From Voacanga thouarsii (lineage: Eukaryota; Streptophyta; Magnoliopsida; Gentianales; Apocynaceae), in the NCBI GenBank assembly GCA_026120185.1, contig JANUWF010001614.1, positions 2,157,501 to 2,221,500 of the forward strand: DNA of 64,000 nucleotides, read 5' to 3'. Numbering within the stretch: the first letter of the stretch is position 1; the number at the start of each line of letters is the position of its first letter. Shown here piece by piece: positions 35,392-47,874 of the stretch. The position numbers and the translations under genes are program-made. The notes beneath the pieces were generated by a model. It had not been told where the DNA came from, did no database searches, and worked only from the letters and a program-made list of their open reading frames with translations.

Positions 35392-35693
35392 GGGGAGGCA
35401 TGCCCTAGTATGGTTCCACTACTGAGTACCACCACATATAAATAATTAACCAGTTTAAGGGCATGCTTTATGTGGATCAGACAGATAGCCAGTATTTGCA
35501 TAACCAATCAACATTGGGTCAATTTTATTTGAATAAAACAATTCAAGATCATTGTCCCTTGGAGATAACTCATGACATATTTAATACCATTTCAATGTTG
35601 TGTTGAAGAAGAAAAAATCTTGCTAATAAATTTACAAAAAATACTATATTAGGTCTAGTAATGTTAGCAAGATACATCAGTCTTTAGACGCAG

Positions 35694-36030
35694 CCTTTAG
35701 ATGCATTGCTATTAGATTTTTGTTCCCTTGCAGTATGTTTTTTCGAGTACTTTGCAGCAATGCCTACATCTTGTGGTCGTGGACTTACGAATGCGTCGGA
35801 GATCTACCTCACACTCTCTGCAAAACCATTTGCTAGTAGGAATCATTGTGCATTGTGGTTGCATGCAGTAGATGTGATATGTATGATTACACACAAGACA
35901 ATCTTCTCGTCATTGTGATCAGTGAGGTAAACTCTACAAAACTATGAAGAAAGGCAGTACCAACAGGGACCATAAGAATTCAACTGCTCACTTGTCGAAC
36001 ATCTTGCGTGGTTGAACTTGTGAGGGTAGA
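35694..36030 (-). pseudogene. EHD3-like PHD-finger gene, second and third PHD
   Basis: EHD3-type proteins are nuclear PHD-finger regulators, known from rice flowering control. On the minus strand from 36030: KFNHARCSTSEQLNSYGPCW then YC (end of one PHD finger), VYLTDHNDEKIVLC, then after a small shift CNHTYHIYCMQPQCTMIPTS and KWFCRECEVDLRRIRKS (next PHD finger, with the HxxC and WFCxxC zinc ligands). Frameshifts, and a stop between YC and the next Cys, break it. The downstream side is cut off by the old copia remnant. Matching upstream parts lie at 39385-39850 and 42424-43076. Confidence 0.65.
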
Positions 36031-36040
36031 AGGTGTTAGG

Positions 36041-36551
36041 AATTCACCCAAACTCCAAGGCGTAGAGGGATAGAAAGTAAATACACATTTCATGGCTTTT
36101 TGGAAAACATCAAAATACAAATAATTTCAAGAAGGATTTCAAACATACAAAGTTCACAAACCAAGAAAATTGTGAAGTAATGAATAATAAAAGAAAGTCC
36201 AAAAGTAGTTCAAAGTGACTAACATTTCATATGAAAAGTCAAAGGAATAGATGGCAATGAAATGGATTAAAGAGCTTAAAACAGAGAAAGAAAAGCTAAG
36301 AAGAAGCAAGCCTGATTCTACCTGGGAACACCTGAGAGCAGGCAGCGGTGGCACCGCCACCTGCCTTCGGGCATACTAAAAGATTTTGCCTTGTTTTGTT
36401 CTCGTTGTTTGTTTAGTTCAATTTTTTTTCTATTTAAATTCCCCACTTTTCGTGTATATTAAGGCTAAAAATGACATGTAATAGACCTTTAAATGATTGA
36501 GATTGCCTATCAATTATTTAGGTTATGAAGCCTATAAATAGCCTTTGTAAC
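36041..36551. other. Non-coding insertion, LTR-like
   Basis: Begins near TGTTAGGAATTCACCC and contains a GC-rich hairpin-like stretch GGCAGCGGTGGCACCGCC (about 36340) and a TATA-like CCTATAAATAGCC (36530). It separates EHD3-like pieces. It may be a small LTR or leader fragment; the boundaries are not clear. Confidence 0.3.
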
Positions 36552-38923
36552 CAATGTTTTCAGAATCGGATCGGATATTGAGTCAAAAAATTTATTAGTT
36601 CATGTTTCAATGTGTTAATATTATGCCTTAGAGGCAATCACTTGTATATTGTATATAGCACATTTATAAAATAAAAATATTCTTTATCTTTTCAGTTTGT
36701 TTCATGTATACTTCATGTGTATAAAACTATTAGATAAAGTCTCAAGCATAAAGTATAATGTTAAGAAAATTATAATAGAGATCATAATGTGAGATTCTTA
36801 CTATACTATGTAGTATTTGTACTTAAATTATTCATAGTCATAATATTAATGAAATAAGACATCATTAATATGTTAGGATTAGCACATGTTATACTTCTTG
36901 ATTAGATCAAGCGATGGTTCTCACATTTGTGAGTATTGTGATACTCAAAGTTAACACGTCGATACTTGTTAAATGAACAAGATCATTGAATGACCTAACT
37001 ATGAGATAACTATTTAGTATTAGCGATAAAATCTCATTATAACTAATGTGCAAGTATCTTTAGACTTAAGATTTCCAAGGTACTTTGTTTACTGAGTGTT
37101 TTACTTTGATTCCAATCTCTAGAGTTTCTATAAGACCGCTTATGGGATGGATATTGGGTACAATATAAATTAAACTAAAGTAATTGAGTGGGTCAATAAA
37201 TAATTTATCACTTCTAATAGTATGAGCATATATCTCACGACCACTTATATGGAATCATTACTTGAGAAGTCCTTAACCAAGGTGACTATGTGCTAGAAAT
37301 AGTTTCAATTGATACATATGCTGAATAATAGATTTTGGAACAAGTACTAATAAATTCGGGTTAAAATTAATTATATTCTACTATAAGTTAGCACTAATTC
37401 CATATTCTAAAATTGAATAAGATATAATATGATAAAATGAGTTTTATCACACTAATATTTTGCTATTAAAAGGTTCATTCATGTCAAGTCACTTAACTTT
37501 TAAAATTTTTTGGTAGTCATGATGCATTGTCAGATGCCGCTCATGATCTACTAAATATAAATTTATTAATTAAAAAATTAAAAAATAATCATAACTAAAG
37601 TTAATAAGTTAATTCTAATTATATATGTGGATTATTAATTCTATTATGATATAATTATTTCATAGTAGCTACCAATTAACTAGAAAACTTAATAGGTCAC
37701 ATACAATGGAGAAATTGGTACTCAAGATATTATTATGAAATAATTCTTATAAGTGATAATTCTTATGAGGTTATTTTGTGAGAAGAAGTAATATTTTGGG
37801 TTGATTATAAGCTGATTATAATTATATGGGTCAAAATTGCAATTGCTAAAAACCTTATGGCAAAACTATAAGCTTGTTATAGTTTGAGAGCTTAATTGAG
37901 AATTTTGAAATCCATAAGCCCATAATTGAAAAGGGCTAAATAATTGTGTTTCCAAATGGAATTAGAAACAAGAATATAATGTTCTGTATGTTTCCTAATT
38001 GGACACACAGAAATTGTGCTTGCACGAGGTTAAGGAAAATTTTCGCCGCCATCTAAAAACGAAAACACATACATAACACAGAACGCTAATAAAATTTTCT
38101 AATGTTATAATTTTCTAATGTTAGAAAATTTTATAGAAAATTTTATTTGTGGCTAAGGGTTTAATTTTTAAGAAGAAAAGGGAAAAAGGCGTACTGTGTT
38201 ATGTAAAATTTTGGTGATTCTTAAATACATCATCATGTAGATTAATATTAATTTAGTGGTTTAAGAATTGAATAAATTTTCCCGAAAAGGTTTTGCGTGC
38301 AAAAAAAAATTTTAAAAGCCACGTTTTTCAGGCAACGATTTTTTCTTCATACTGCTAACCCGTTTAATTATATACGAGTGATCCTGTTGCGTGCATTTCA
38401 TTTTATTTTTCTATTGCGTGTAAATTGATTTGCATGATGAAAATCCAACACAATGGTTTAACCGCAATTGAATTGTAATTGAACCGATAATATTATAATT
38501 TAAAAATTAAAAATACAATTATTATAAAGAATAAAATTGATTAATAATATAATATAATTCAAGTCTATAGAAGTATAAATATTCAAATTCATAATTAATA
38601 TAATGTACTAAAATGATAAATTATTAATAAAACAAACAATTCATAATTACAAAATTAAAAATAATCATTTTTAATTTATTAATAACACACCATTTCAAAT
38701 TTTACCTTCTCAATTTATTTTTTAAAATTGACCAATTAGATCAATATTAAACCGACCGATTCACAGTCTTACCGATTCAACCGATCGATTCAATACAAAT
38801 TACACTTTCTAACACAGTTTAAAAAAAAAAAAAACGATCCAAAATATTGTACCAAACCAACAAGAGAACCAATTCACAATACAACCAACCAGTTCAAATA
38901 AAAAAACCTTACTTTTAACATTG
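36552..38923. mobile_element. Possible TIR miniature element split by a solo LTR
   Basis: Left end CAATGTTTTCAGAATCGG and inverted right end CAATGTTAAAAGTAAGG, with CCGAT/ATCGG-rich subterminal parts (36560-36590 and 38740-38790). The solo LTR lies inside. The inverted repeats are weak and no clear target duplication was found. Confidence 0.3.
36613..38450 (+). mobile_element. Solo LTR of the 12.6-kb copia family
   Basis: 1838 bp, TGTTAATATTATGCC...GAAAATCCAACA, with a perfect 5-bp target duplication CAATG (36608-36612 and 38451-38455). Its first 900 bases follow the 5' LTR at 19378 (AGAGGCAATCACTTGTA, CAAGGTACTTTGTTTACTGA), but it is more diverged, and its right third differs. No coding content. 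Confidence 0.85.
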
Positions 38924-39384
38924 TAAACAAAAAACTTCAGATATTATTGTGAAATCAAATTATACTTGTGACACAATTCCTCTAAGATTCTCCTTGAAAG
39001 TCAAAACTTCTTAAAATTTTAATCCTTGCTTTTGAACAAGTCTCTAAACAAATAAAGGATAGATCGAAACTCTTGTTAGGATCTTGATTCCATAATTGTT
39101 CCTAGTTTCTAGTTAGGCTTTAATTAATTGCCCAATTTTCTCTATCCCATTATTTTCTAATTCCTTGCTGAATTGGGAGTTCTTGAGTATTGATTGAATT
39201 GAAAGACTAAATCCAATAAATCTAAAGTTCTAGGTATCTTTGTTTTCTCATGCTTGTAGATTTTAGATTTGGTATTTGTTTGGTCTTCAATTTTTAACAA
39301 TCAATCACTGTTTTGGTGAACCAAATTGATCTTGAATTATGCCTTGATTTGAGCCACGAATATCAATTGAAAAAGTTCCCAAAA
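38924..39384. other. No gene recognised
   Basis: AT-rich spacer between the split repeat and the PHD1 piece of the EHD3-like gene; presumably former intron. Confidence 0.3.
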
Positions 39385-39850
39385 GATCATATCAGAAGGC
39401 ATGTCCTCATTTTCTAAGCTTTTCACCGCTTTGGATGTCCATTCTACGGACATTGCAGCCGGGTATATCTTTACCTTCTTTAAAATTTGATGTGTCTTCC
39501 CTCCATCAAGGTCGTTGAACTCTCCTCCAATGCTAGTGATGGTTCTGCATCAGGAAGTTGACAAATCCCAACTGTACTTGCTAATTGCCTGGAAGCATCT
39601 AGCCTTTCACAAATCGAACAGTTCAGTTATCATGTGGAAATTCACTTTCCCTTTCAGTACACCTTGCACGGTACGAATTTCTTGGGGGAATTCCTTTTGC
39701 TGCAGGCTTAACGCAGGAGATATGTCTCACATGAATCACACACAAGACAATCTTTAAGTGAAGGGTTAATGCAGCTGTAGCCTGCAGGCTTTGTGTAAAC
39801 CGCAAGCCTCTGTTTGCTCCACTTTAGCAGGCATGTCAGTTTCTTGGTTA
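39385..39850 (-). pseudogene. EHD3-like PHD-finger gene, first PHD
   Basis: On the minus strand: DMPAKVEQTEACGLHKAC, an in-frame TAA, KDCLVCDSCE (start of a PHD finger with paired cysteines), a deletion, then in shifted frames VKPAAKGIPPRNSYRARC and CSICERLDASRQLASTVGIC followed by QLPDAEPSLALEESS. These correspond in order to the first PHD of EHD3-like proteins (CLVCDSCEEMYH...CIEPAVKEIPP...). Stops and indels show a pseudogene. It is probably the same locus as 35694-36030 and 42424-43076. Confidence 0.65.
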
Positions 39851-40440
39851 ACAAGCTGTAAAAGCAATAAATTGAACAAAATAATTCACTTCAGGAACTA
39901 TTTCAAAAAATGTTTCAGATGGTAGACTTCAATCATGTTGTATGAACAATCATCTCTCTTCGAGTTCATATAACAAAAATATCGAGCTACACATAAGAGC
40001 AAATTAATTTGGAACTTATTTAAACGGTTTCTTGAACCACGTCACCTATCTTCCAACATCTTGAAAGAATATTTTAACCTGGGTCACTGTTATACATGAC
40101 ACAATCAAAGGATAACCACTGAAAGTTTTCTCTAGTATTGCAATATAAAAATAACCACTGTTTGATGCTCACATGAGAAAGAACACATTGCAGGAAGCAA
40201 ACTACAATGACAAGGAATAGATGTCAACTAAAAGAAAAAGAAGCTGGTGACTTTATTCACTTATTATGGTTGATAGAGAAACAAATCGACAAACTATGTT
40301 TAACTCACCACTTCACCTTGCTCTTCAGCATATTCATTGAACAGTCAAACCAAGGATGATCATCTTTGAAATAGAAATTGAAACTCACATTGGAATACCA
40401 CCCAAGAATCCAATCCCAACTCTCACCAAGAAAGAGAGAG

Positions 40441-40494
40441 AGAGAGAGAGGGGGGAAGGGGGGGCGGGGGGAAGGTGGGGGAGGGGGGGGGGGA
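40441..40494 (+). other. G-run tract with G-quadruplex potential
   Basis: After an AG repeat come five long G runs (5, 7, 6, 5 and 11 G by reading) with one- to five-base spacers at 40451-40494. This is enough for several G-quadruplex registers on the plus strand. Confidence 0.7.
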
Positions 40495-41502
40495 ACTGTT
40501 GCAAAATAACTTCATTGCAGAAGTTCCATGAAAACAAAAGGGAAAAGCGAATAACTTTTTCCCAAGGTTTGAGTTTCCCTTCTTTAGTACACAAACAGAG
40601 CTTTGCAAAACTCAGAAAGACAATTCACAAAAGGATCATCTGGCTACTGAATTTGCAGTAATACATAATCTTCAAAACTAAACGCATTAAACCACCTAGA
40701 TATGCAAAACAGAAGAACCCTCTTACCTCTGGAGCACCACTATCTGAAGCATCATGAAGTAAACATCCAACCGGAGAGAGCAAAGCAAACAACGTGGAAC
40801 TTACAAACTAATAGAGTTAACAGTTAAAAACAGATTAGAGTGAAGCAAACTAATTAAATAGACATGAGAAACCTGAGACAACATAGTAGCTTCTCCACAA
40901 AGAAGATCCATCCATCTTTTCTTGGTAAGAAGCCCTATATTTTGCTGAAAGATTATTTGCAGGGGCAACAACATCCAAGCCAATATCCAAAACTGCAAAA
41001 AACAAGATGATTGTACTATAAATCATGGAAGGAATAACATAATGCAAATTCCAAACTTCATTTGAACAAAACTAGCATAGAGAAATGGGGAAATTTTTTT
41101 AGGCATGCATAAGATGGTTCTACTTGAAGAAATTGGCCGTTCCAAATCCAAAAGTTTGAAAAAGCAACCAGAGACACAACATCAACAGCCTTCAGCTACC
41201 GAAACTTGATGATCCAATCAAAATGGATAAACATAAATTTGTGGGGGTAGAGGAGCACAGCGACCTTTGTAAATGTAATAAATTGCTCAGCCCTTGAAAT
41301 ATATTAAAGTCCACAAGAATAATTTGTAGATACACCAACAAAATGCTACTATAGCTCATAGATCCTGTGTTTTTCTTAAAAAGGGTCCACCAGTAACAAG
41401 ATAAGAAAAGCCACAAATGCCTTCCACTAATCAGCTTTCAGCTTTTTCTGCTTTGAATAAGCTCCCTCCTCACAGCATATGGCTATACATCTGAATCCAC
41501 CC

Positions 41503-41548
<46 letters not shown>

Positions 41549-41583
41549 TGTATGTATGTATGTATATATATATATATATATAT
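41503..41583. repeat. (TA)n-(TGTA)n-(TA)n compound microsatellite
   Basis: TA units, then about eleven TGTA units, then TA units. It lies in non-coding sequence. Confidence 0.95.
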
Positions 41584-42423
41584 TCCAACCAAAAAGCCAT
41601 GTAACAGACTCCACCTATCTAAGGTATTACTTGGAACTACCTCTTCCAACCAATCCAAAGTGAACTTAGAGCTGTTGTTCCATAAACCAACACCACAATT
41701 CTTGCGAAGAAAGCAAGTAAATTTAAGATCTTGCAATTCAGGCCCAAGAGAAGTGTACAAATTCAATAATGGAATGTAAATGCCTAAGCACTTATATTGA
41801 TGACATAATTCGAGTACATCATGGTTCTATGCAGCATATCAAGTATCTTAAATCTCTAGAAAAACCAAGGAGAAGGGGAGATTAGTCCATTACACTTCAG
41901 TAAGCATACGAACATATAAAACATTGTATGTTAACAAAAAGCCTTCATAGTGGAGATTACCACGTCACAGGTGGTTCCCAGAAATTCTAACCTTAGCAAG
42001 ATTATGTTAATTTACTGTTATTATCATAACAAAAATGAAGGATAACCAGAAGAAGTAACAAAGTGTAACATGGAAAGCAACAAGAAGACCTTTTCTTTAG
42101 TCTGAACAAGCATTGTTTTAGAGTTTAATTTCCATGCACAGTAAGTGTAAACAAATCTTTACACCAGCATGTTAGATGCATGCCATATTATCACATGTCA
42201 GACATTGACAGATTACTTCATACACAGGGTGTTCCTCAAAGAATGCTTGTGTAAAAGTTATTTTACACCGACAGTGCACATAAATTGAAACCTTCCTTTT
42301 ATAGTGCAAAGGTATCTTGAAAAGAAAAGAGAATATACCATTTTCTAGCAAGTTTGTAACTGTATTTTATATGTTGTATGGAAATGACAAAAAATCATCA
42401 AGTATATGCATTGAAAGATATAC

Positions 42424-43076
42424 TTGTTGGATGTCTAAAATGAAGAGAACAGGCAAACTTTTATATGTTCCATCCTTCATCCTTGAATTTATAACACCAA
42501 TATCAAAACATTTGTCCACTTTCATCCCTTGAAAATTTTCAAGAAGTAGACTACATAAACTGGAAAAATTTTCAGATATAAGGACATCCAAAAAGGTCCA
42601 TTGATAGCGCTTTGTCACACTACAATTGTTGGTACAATTACTGACTCATTTAACATCACATTGTCAGTGCTTCCAACTTCATTTTGGACATGTGAGTGCC
42701 CAGGAACTGGAAATGAGGTGCATCTTCTCCCATCTTCAAAAGAACAAACTGATTCCTGTTCATCAAACAAAAATACTATGGCTGACTGAAATGCGAAAGT
42801 TTGAAGCCTTTCCTGTTGACCAGTATACATTTAAACATCTATACTTTGGAACATAACTACCTTAATAGCAGATGGGTAACCACTTTCTGGATGTAAAACA
42901 CGTGCATCACTAATGCATTTGAGAAATCCAGTTTCATCATCTAAAGACTCACACATTTGTTGCAGAACAACATTTCTCCTTTGCTTGACTAAGAAATCGG
43001 TGAGAGTGTTCATGCTAACATGTGAAGATGTTGCTGCAACACTAATGTGCTCGCAACTGTCTTTGCTCACAACCAT
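42424..43076 (-). pseudogene. EHD3-like PHD-finger gene, N-terminal exons
   Basis: Exon 42861-43076 starts at an ATG and reads MNTLTDFLVKQRRNVVLQQM then ESLDDETGFLKCISDA and HPESGYPSAIK, followed by a donor GTAGTT. The next block (42830-42615) gives LQTFAFQSAI ... HVQNEVGSTDNVMLNESV and then a frame change. The block ending at 42424 reads TKRYQWTFLDVLISENFSSL then CSLLLENFQGMKVDKCFDIG and ends DIQQ at a donor GTATAT. This order is the conserved N-terminal region of EHD3-like PHD proteins upstream of the first PHD. These exons are better preserved than the PHD pieces. The shift near 42615-42618 cannot be removed by a plausible intron, so I call a pseudogene, although a working splice form is possible. 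Confidence 0.6.
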
Positions 43077-43976
43077 TTGTGGCCACGCTTATGCTAACTG
43101 GAGAAAATCAAACAAACCTACAAACTTATGGCCAAGAAATATGACAGGGGAAGAGTACAACAGTATTCATACCTATGTACATAAAAGATCTTGTCAAACA
43201 GAGGTGCCTGTAAACGACCCAAGCCTGCTTGAATTTTGCATAAGCTCAAGCTCAGGTCAGCTCAATTTGAGCTAAAAACAAGCTCAGTTGCAGGTCAAAC
43301 ATAAACTAAGAAACTGAACCTGATTCAATTTATAATTCAAGTCTATTCTTGAGCTGCAGCACAAACTGCAGCTCATCTGTTTAATATCTAAGGTTACTTA
43401 TGCCGATATATGTATACTGTATATACATTGAGAAAAACTTGAGCATGACAGTAAACAAAAGCTTTTAAGCTAGCTGATCGTAAGCAGCTGAACTCAGTTC
43501 CCCATATGGCTGGTAATTTTCAACGATTATAACCTACTACCATATACAGACAGGATGCCCCACACACAATAATCAATTCCTCTCCTCTCAATAATACATA
43601 ATTAAATATGTCCCATTCTCTTTATTATTCATATGTTTTCATTACATTTACATTGATATATAGTTGCATAGCATAACACATACAGACAAAGACAACCTAC
43701 ACCTGCGTACCAATTCAAAGATGAATAATGAAACAACTTTAAGGCAACATTTAACAAGAAAAGAAAACCTTTAACTCACACTAGCAGCTACCTTCGGCAA
43801 TATCTTATCTGCATTAGCCATGAAACAGAGTATTCTTTCAGAGCTCCTAAATATTAAATGATATAATAAAATATTTCCTCAAGAAGTAGAACTGAAAGAC
43901 TTTGAAGTCGAAAAAGGAAAAAAAGAGAAAGAAAAACTCTCCAAATAACCAGAAGCATTTAGTATTAATCAGATTT
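43077..43976. other. Leader or intron region of the EHD3-like locus
   Basis: No coding frame recognised. 43191-43420 holds repeated CAAGCTCAGGTCAGCTC-type words after GGTGCCTGTAAACGACCC, which resembles miniature hAT-type elements. Confidence 0.3.
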
Positions 43977-44450
43977 GGCAGGAGGAGGGAAGAATTGGGC
44001 CTGGGAAGAAAATAGTAGCTGGATTTGGGGAGAGAGGGAGAAGATAGAAGAGTGCACAGTGCTGGTGGCAGCAAAGATGGATATGAGAGAGGAAAAAGTG
44101 GCCAAGGCCATTGGGTGGTGGGAGGAAAGGATGTGAAAGAATAAGGGGGTAAAGGGACTGTAGAGGAACGAAGTAGAGTATGGAGAAGAAGAGACAGACT
44201 GCTGGTGGCTAGATCTGAGCACCTGCTGAAGGATAGGAAACAGAGGGAGGGATGGGTGGAAGGGAGGAGATAAGCAGAAAGGGCATTCAGAAAGGCAGAA
44301 CCCCAGGCGCCTGGTCAGAGGGCAGGAGGAGGGAGGGGAGGCCGATCCAGAGCTGGGAGAGGGGATGGAAGGGAGGAAAGTGAACTGAAGAAAGCGACCA
44401 AATGAGAAAGATAAAACTAAAACTTAGTCCTACCAATTCTCCCCTTTTTG
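43977..44450 (-). promoter_or_regulatory. CT-rich leader and promoter, EHD3-like locus
   Basis: Strong purine bias on the plus strand (pyrimidine on minus), typical of plant 5' leaders. It lies upstream of the minus-strand EHD3-like first coding exon, so it is a candidate transcription start region. Open frames here are only low-complexity. Confidence 0.4.
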
Positions 44451-47400
44451 TGCTCTTGGACAAAAAATACAAAATTTTCAGGCCGCATTAACCAAGCAGG
44501 TAATTATGGCCATAAACAAATTTTAAACCTAATCCAAAATAGACCTGGAATTTTCCCTTCTCCAAAAATTAAAGCATTACATATTAATGAATGCATCTAT
44601 ATGAAGGCACCAACGGATGAAGAGGTAAAGCAATAAAGAAAAGGGATATGAAATATGGGAAAGGAAGAAGATAATATAAATCAAGTAACAAAGGACAAGG
44701 AAAGTGTCATACTTGGAAAGACAAAATATGAAACAAACAAATAAACATGAAAAATACGGCCACACCGTTGCCAGGACAACAACCTCCATAATCATACCTA
44801 GAGCAGTAGTTTCCCAGTTCATAGAAAGATAATCAGCTGGTAGGCAATTTCCGTTTGTTCAGATTACTTCTCTGCAACTTTGGCACATGACATGACTAAT
44901 TTCTCCAGTGATCTAGCCTCAAGTTGTAAGAATTTGTTCAGAAGGGTTTCAAATCTCAAAATTCATTTATGTTGCACTAATTCTTTTAGTGAACAAGAGA
45001 AAAAGAGGGGGGGAAAAACACACACAGAAATGTATGAATAAAATCTACTGCTTTGGGGTGACTTTTGTAGGTTGATTAAAATTCAACTATTTTATTCAGC
45101 CAAATTAACTAGCTCATCCTGCAATAACACAAAGACATGGTAAACTACTTTCAGGGGAATCTCTAAATGTGAACTAACCAACTTGATGTGTATCTACACT
45201 TACCAGATAAGGGAAAAGGCCACCGTACCTACTGCTGAGGCTACCAAAATAGTTTTTTCTGTTTCCAAAAAGCAAGTAAATTTCCTTTTCATTTTGTTGC
45301 TCAATTCTTTTACTTTACCAACTTGACTAGGTCTTGCTAAACCATGTCTCCACATGGAGAATGAGAAGCTAGCTTTACAGCAAATTTCAAATGTAAGAAA
45401 TCAACAAAAAAACATAGTAAATTTGACAAACAATGGGAAAAGCCATTGTAACTACTGTTTTAACTACTAAAATTGGTTTGAGGGTTATCAAAAAACATGT
45501 AAACAGGGGTTTTATGACACAACCAAGAAAAATCTCTGATATTTCTGCCATCCTATTCAAAAGAGAGAGAGCACATAAATAAAACACAACAAAATAAAAG
45601 AATAAACAACATTTATTAGCCAATATGACACTGTTCATTTCATTCGCTCTTTTCAATAACATGGACTTTAGTCTATACCTTTCAGAGTCGAAGCTAGAAT
45701 TGCTTCTCTCCAATATGAATCCAAAGATAAATTTTAGTCAACCCAATCTTGCAAGCAACTCATATATTTAAAACTTAAATGTACATGTACTTCTGCTGAA
45801 GCACAAAGAAAAGAGAAGGCTCCTCATCAATGGTTACACTTTCTCCAATAACGAACCAGTGGTAGATATATGACCCAATTACATGAAAAAAAAAAAAGTA
45901 TGAAATCAAACATAATTGGTTTCCTATCCTGAATATAGGAAAGAAAAAAATCTATAAGGCGAAGCTAACAGAAAGAGAGAAAAAAAAAGAGGATAACCAA
46001 TGCAAGCGCACCGAACATTTTATAGTGAGGTGGATGACAATAACCATGCAACATACTTCATTCTTACAAAAATTCCTTTTTCCCATATAAGGACCATAGC
46101 TAGTTTTAATTGATTCCCTGCTCACACAGGCCTGTGTATATGAAGAGAGAGAGAAGGGTTGAAAAGGACACTTGATTATGACAATGTAAGATGGTGGCCA
46201 TCGATGCTATTTGTAATGATGAATGTTTTTAGTAGAATCCCTATAACAATGAGTATACAAGGAACAATGTAGAACTAATGAGAGTGATGCCAGTGATTAT
46301 AATAATATGAAAATCAAACACAAGGAAGACAAAATCAAACAATGATTAGCAAACAGCATGAAGAAATGACAAATTAAAACTTCTCATCATCTATTTCTGA
46401 TAAGACAAAAAAGCACCAATCAGCCAATAGTATATCCCAATACCTACTAGCACATATCCATATATGTATAAATTTGATTTGCGAACTACACCAAAGATTA
46501 GGCAGCATCATGCAATTCTTGTGTTCACTTGCGTAAAACTTACTCTTGATGCACCAAGAAAAAGATTGCAATGTCATTTCACACAAGCCACTAGCAAACC
46601 AAGTTGCTGGAATGCATCAAAAGGATATCACTTATCAACGTAGATACCAAAAATATGTAAAGGATCCTCTCCAATGCAAGAAAGCACACACAAGGGAAAG
46701 GTTCAAAATGCATAGATCCAAAACCCTCATAGATAACAGCTAAATGCTTATGTATGCATTGTGCATGAACATGAATACCTTACAAACTTGCCAATCTCAA
46801 GGCTAGAATCACATAGAGAATAAATTGGAGATAAAAATTGTCAAAATAGAACTCAAGTACAAGATGCAAAAATCAAAAGGTGAAGACAGAATAGAGCATC
46901 AGACATTATATGCAATGCAAGTTATAACATGTAAATGAATCAACTGATGATATAAATGAACAGCTTATAGTAAAGCAAAATATGGTTTGGAATTGAACCA
47001 CCAAATATTCCACAATCCTAGTGAACTTCAAATAAGGGGCAATTCCAAGTTACAAAAGGCATTAAATCAGAACCTTAATGAATTCCTGTAATCCTAGTTC
47101 CATGTAATTTTCAAAAATCTAAAATACAGTTAAAAATTCCGGTAGATTTAATGACGTAACCCTTTTTGTTTCTTAAATTTTTTTGAGAATTGATGTCTAG
47201 AATTGATAAATAAACAAGGACAAAAAAAACTGAACATGTGAAACAACGGTTCTCCTCGTATTACTTTTGGATGGGCCACCAATAAAATCAGAAGCACCTG
47301 AAAGCAAAACCATTAAATACCACTTTGTTGCCATCCTCAACCATCTTTCACTTGGATGGAATAAGCTGACAGGTTAAAGCTATTTTGCATCTGTGGAAAC

Positions 47401-47874
47401 CATGCAACATTGCTCATCAAAAGCACATTGAATGCACTTAGCATGCCTTCAGGTTTTATAATATGGAAGAAGAAGAAAGTTTTGGTGTTGTACTCCACAT
47501 TTTCATGTTCAATATTATCATCATCTTACACCCCAAATTTTTTACTTTTTTTTTTTTTTTTAATTCTCAAGATCCAGGTAGATAGGTAAGAAGGTGATAG
47601 CCACCCCTCTTATCGAGCATGCCAAGAAAAACAAGCTTAACTGAATTCCATCAATTAATATGCCAAAAGTAGACAGCTTTATTATTTGACATTTTGGCTC
47701 TTAGACAGTTTTAAAGTACTCAATTCATTAGAGGGAATGAAGAAGAACCAATACCATAATAAGTTTATCTGAAAGTCTAACATAAAAGATTCCAAAATTT
47801 ATGAGCAAATAGTATGCTGTATCCAAAGCATAATCCCACAGGTGAAATAAATTTAACATACAGACTTATCTAAC
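44451..47874. other. 3.4 kb without a recognised gene
   Basis: Between the EHD3-like leader and the mTERF stop codon. AT-rich, short frames only. The part next to 47874 should include the mTERF 3' untranslated region. Nothing else is supported. Confidence 0.45.

Larger units (their letters stand above)
18863..35690 (-). mobile_element. Old copia remnant, broken by later insertions
   Basis: Three blocks read as one degenerate minus-strand copia element: LTR and 3' end at about 18863-19377 (LTR edge CATAACA at 19131 followed by a degenerate purine tract), the RNase H region at 31966-32390, and RT/RNase H at about 35430-35690. They align in order with the 2700-3320 part of the first copia element. 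Younger insertions lie between the blocks: the element at 19378-31965, an unassigned segment from 32391, and the LTR at 33740-35391. The 5' half is missing; the remnant ends where the EHD3-like pieces begin. Confidence 0.6.
39851..42423. other. Former intron or spacer with exon-like frames
   Basis: Mostly AT-rich. A minus-strand frame at 40873-40992, bordered by acceptor TTTTTTGCAG and donor GTTTCT, reads LDIGLDVVAPANNLSAKYRA then SYQEKMDGSSLWRSYYVVS. It may be an exon of the EHD3-like locus or of another gene; I do not recognise it. Another frame at about 41587-41766 (NLYTSLGPELQDLKFTCFLR) is also unassigned. Confidence 0.35.
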
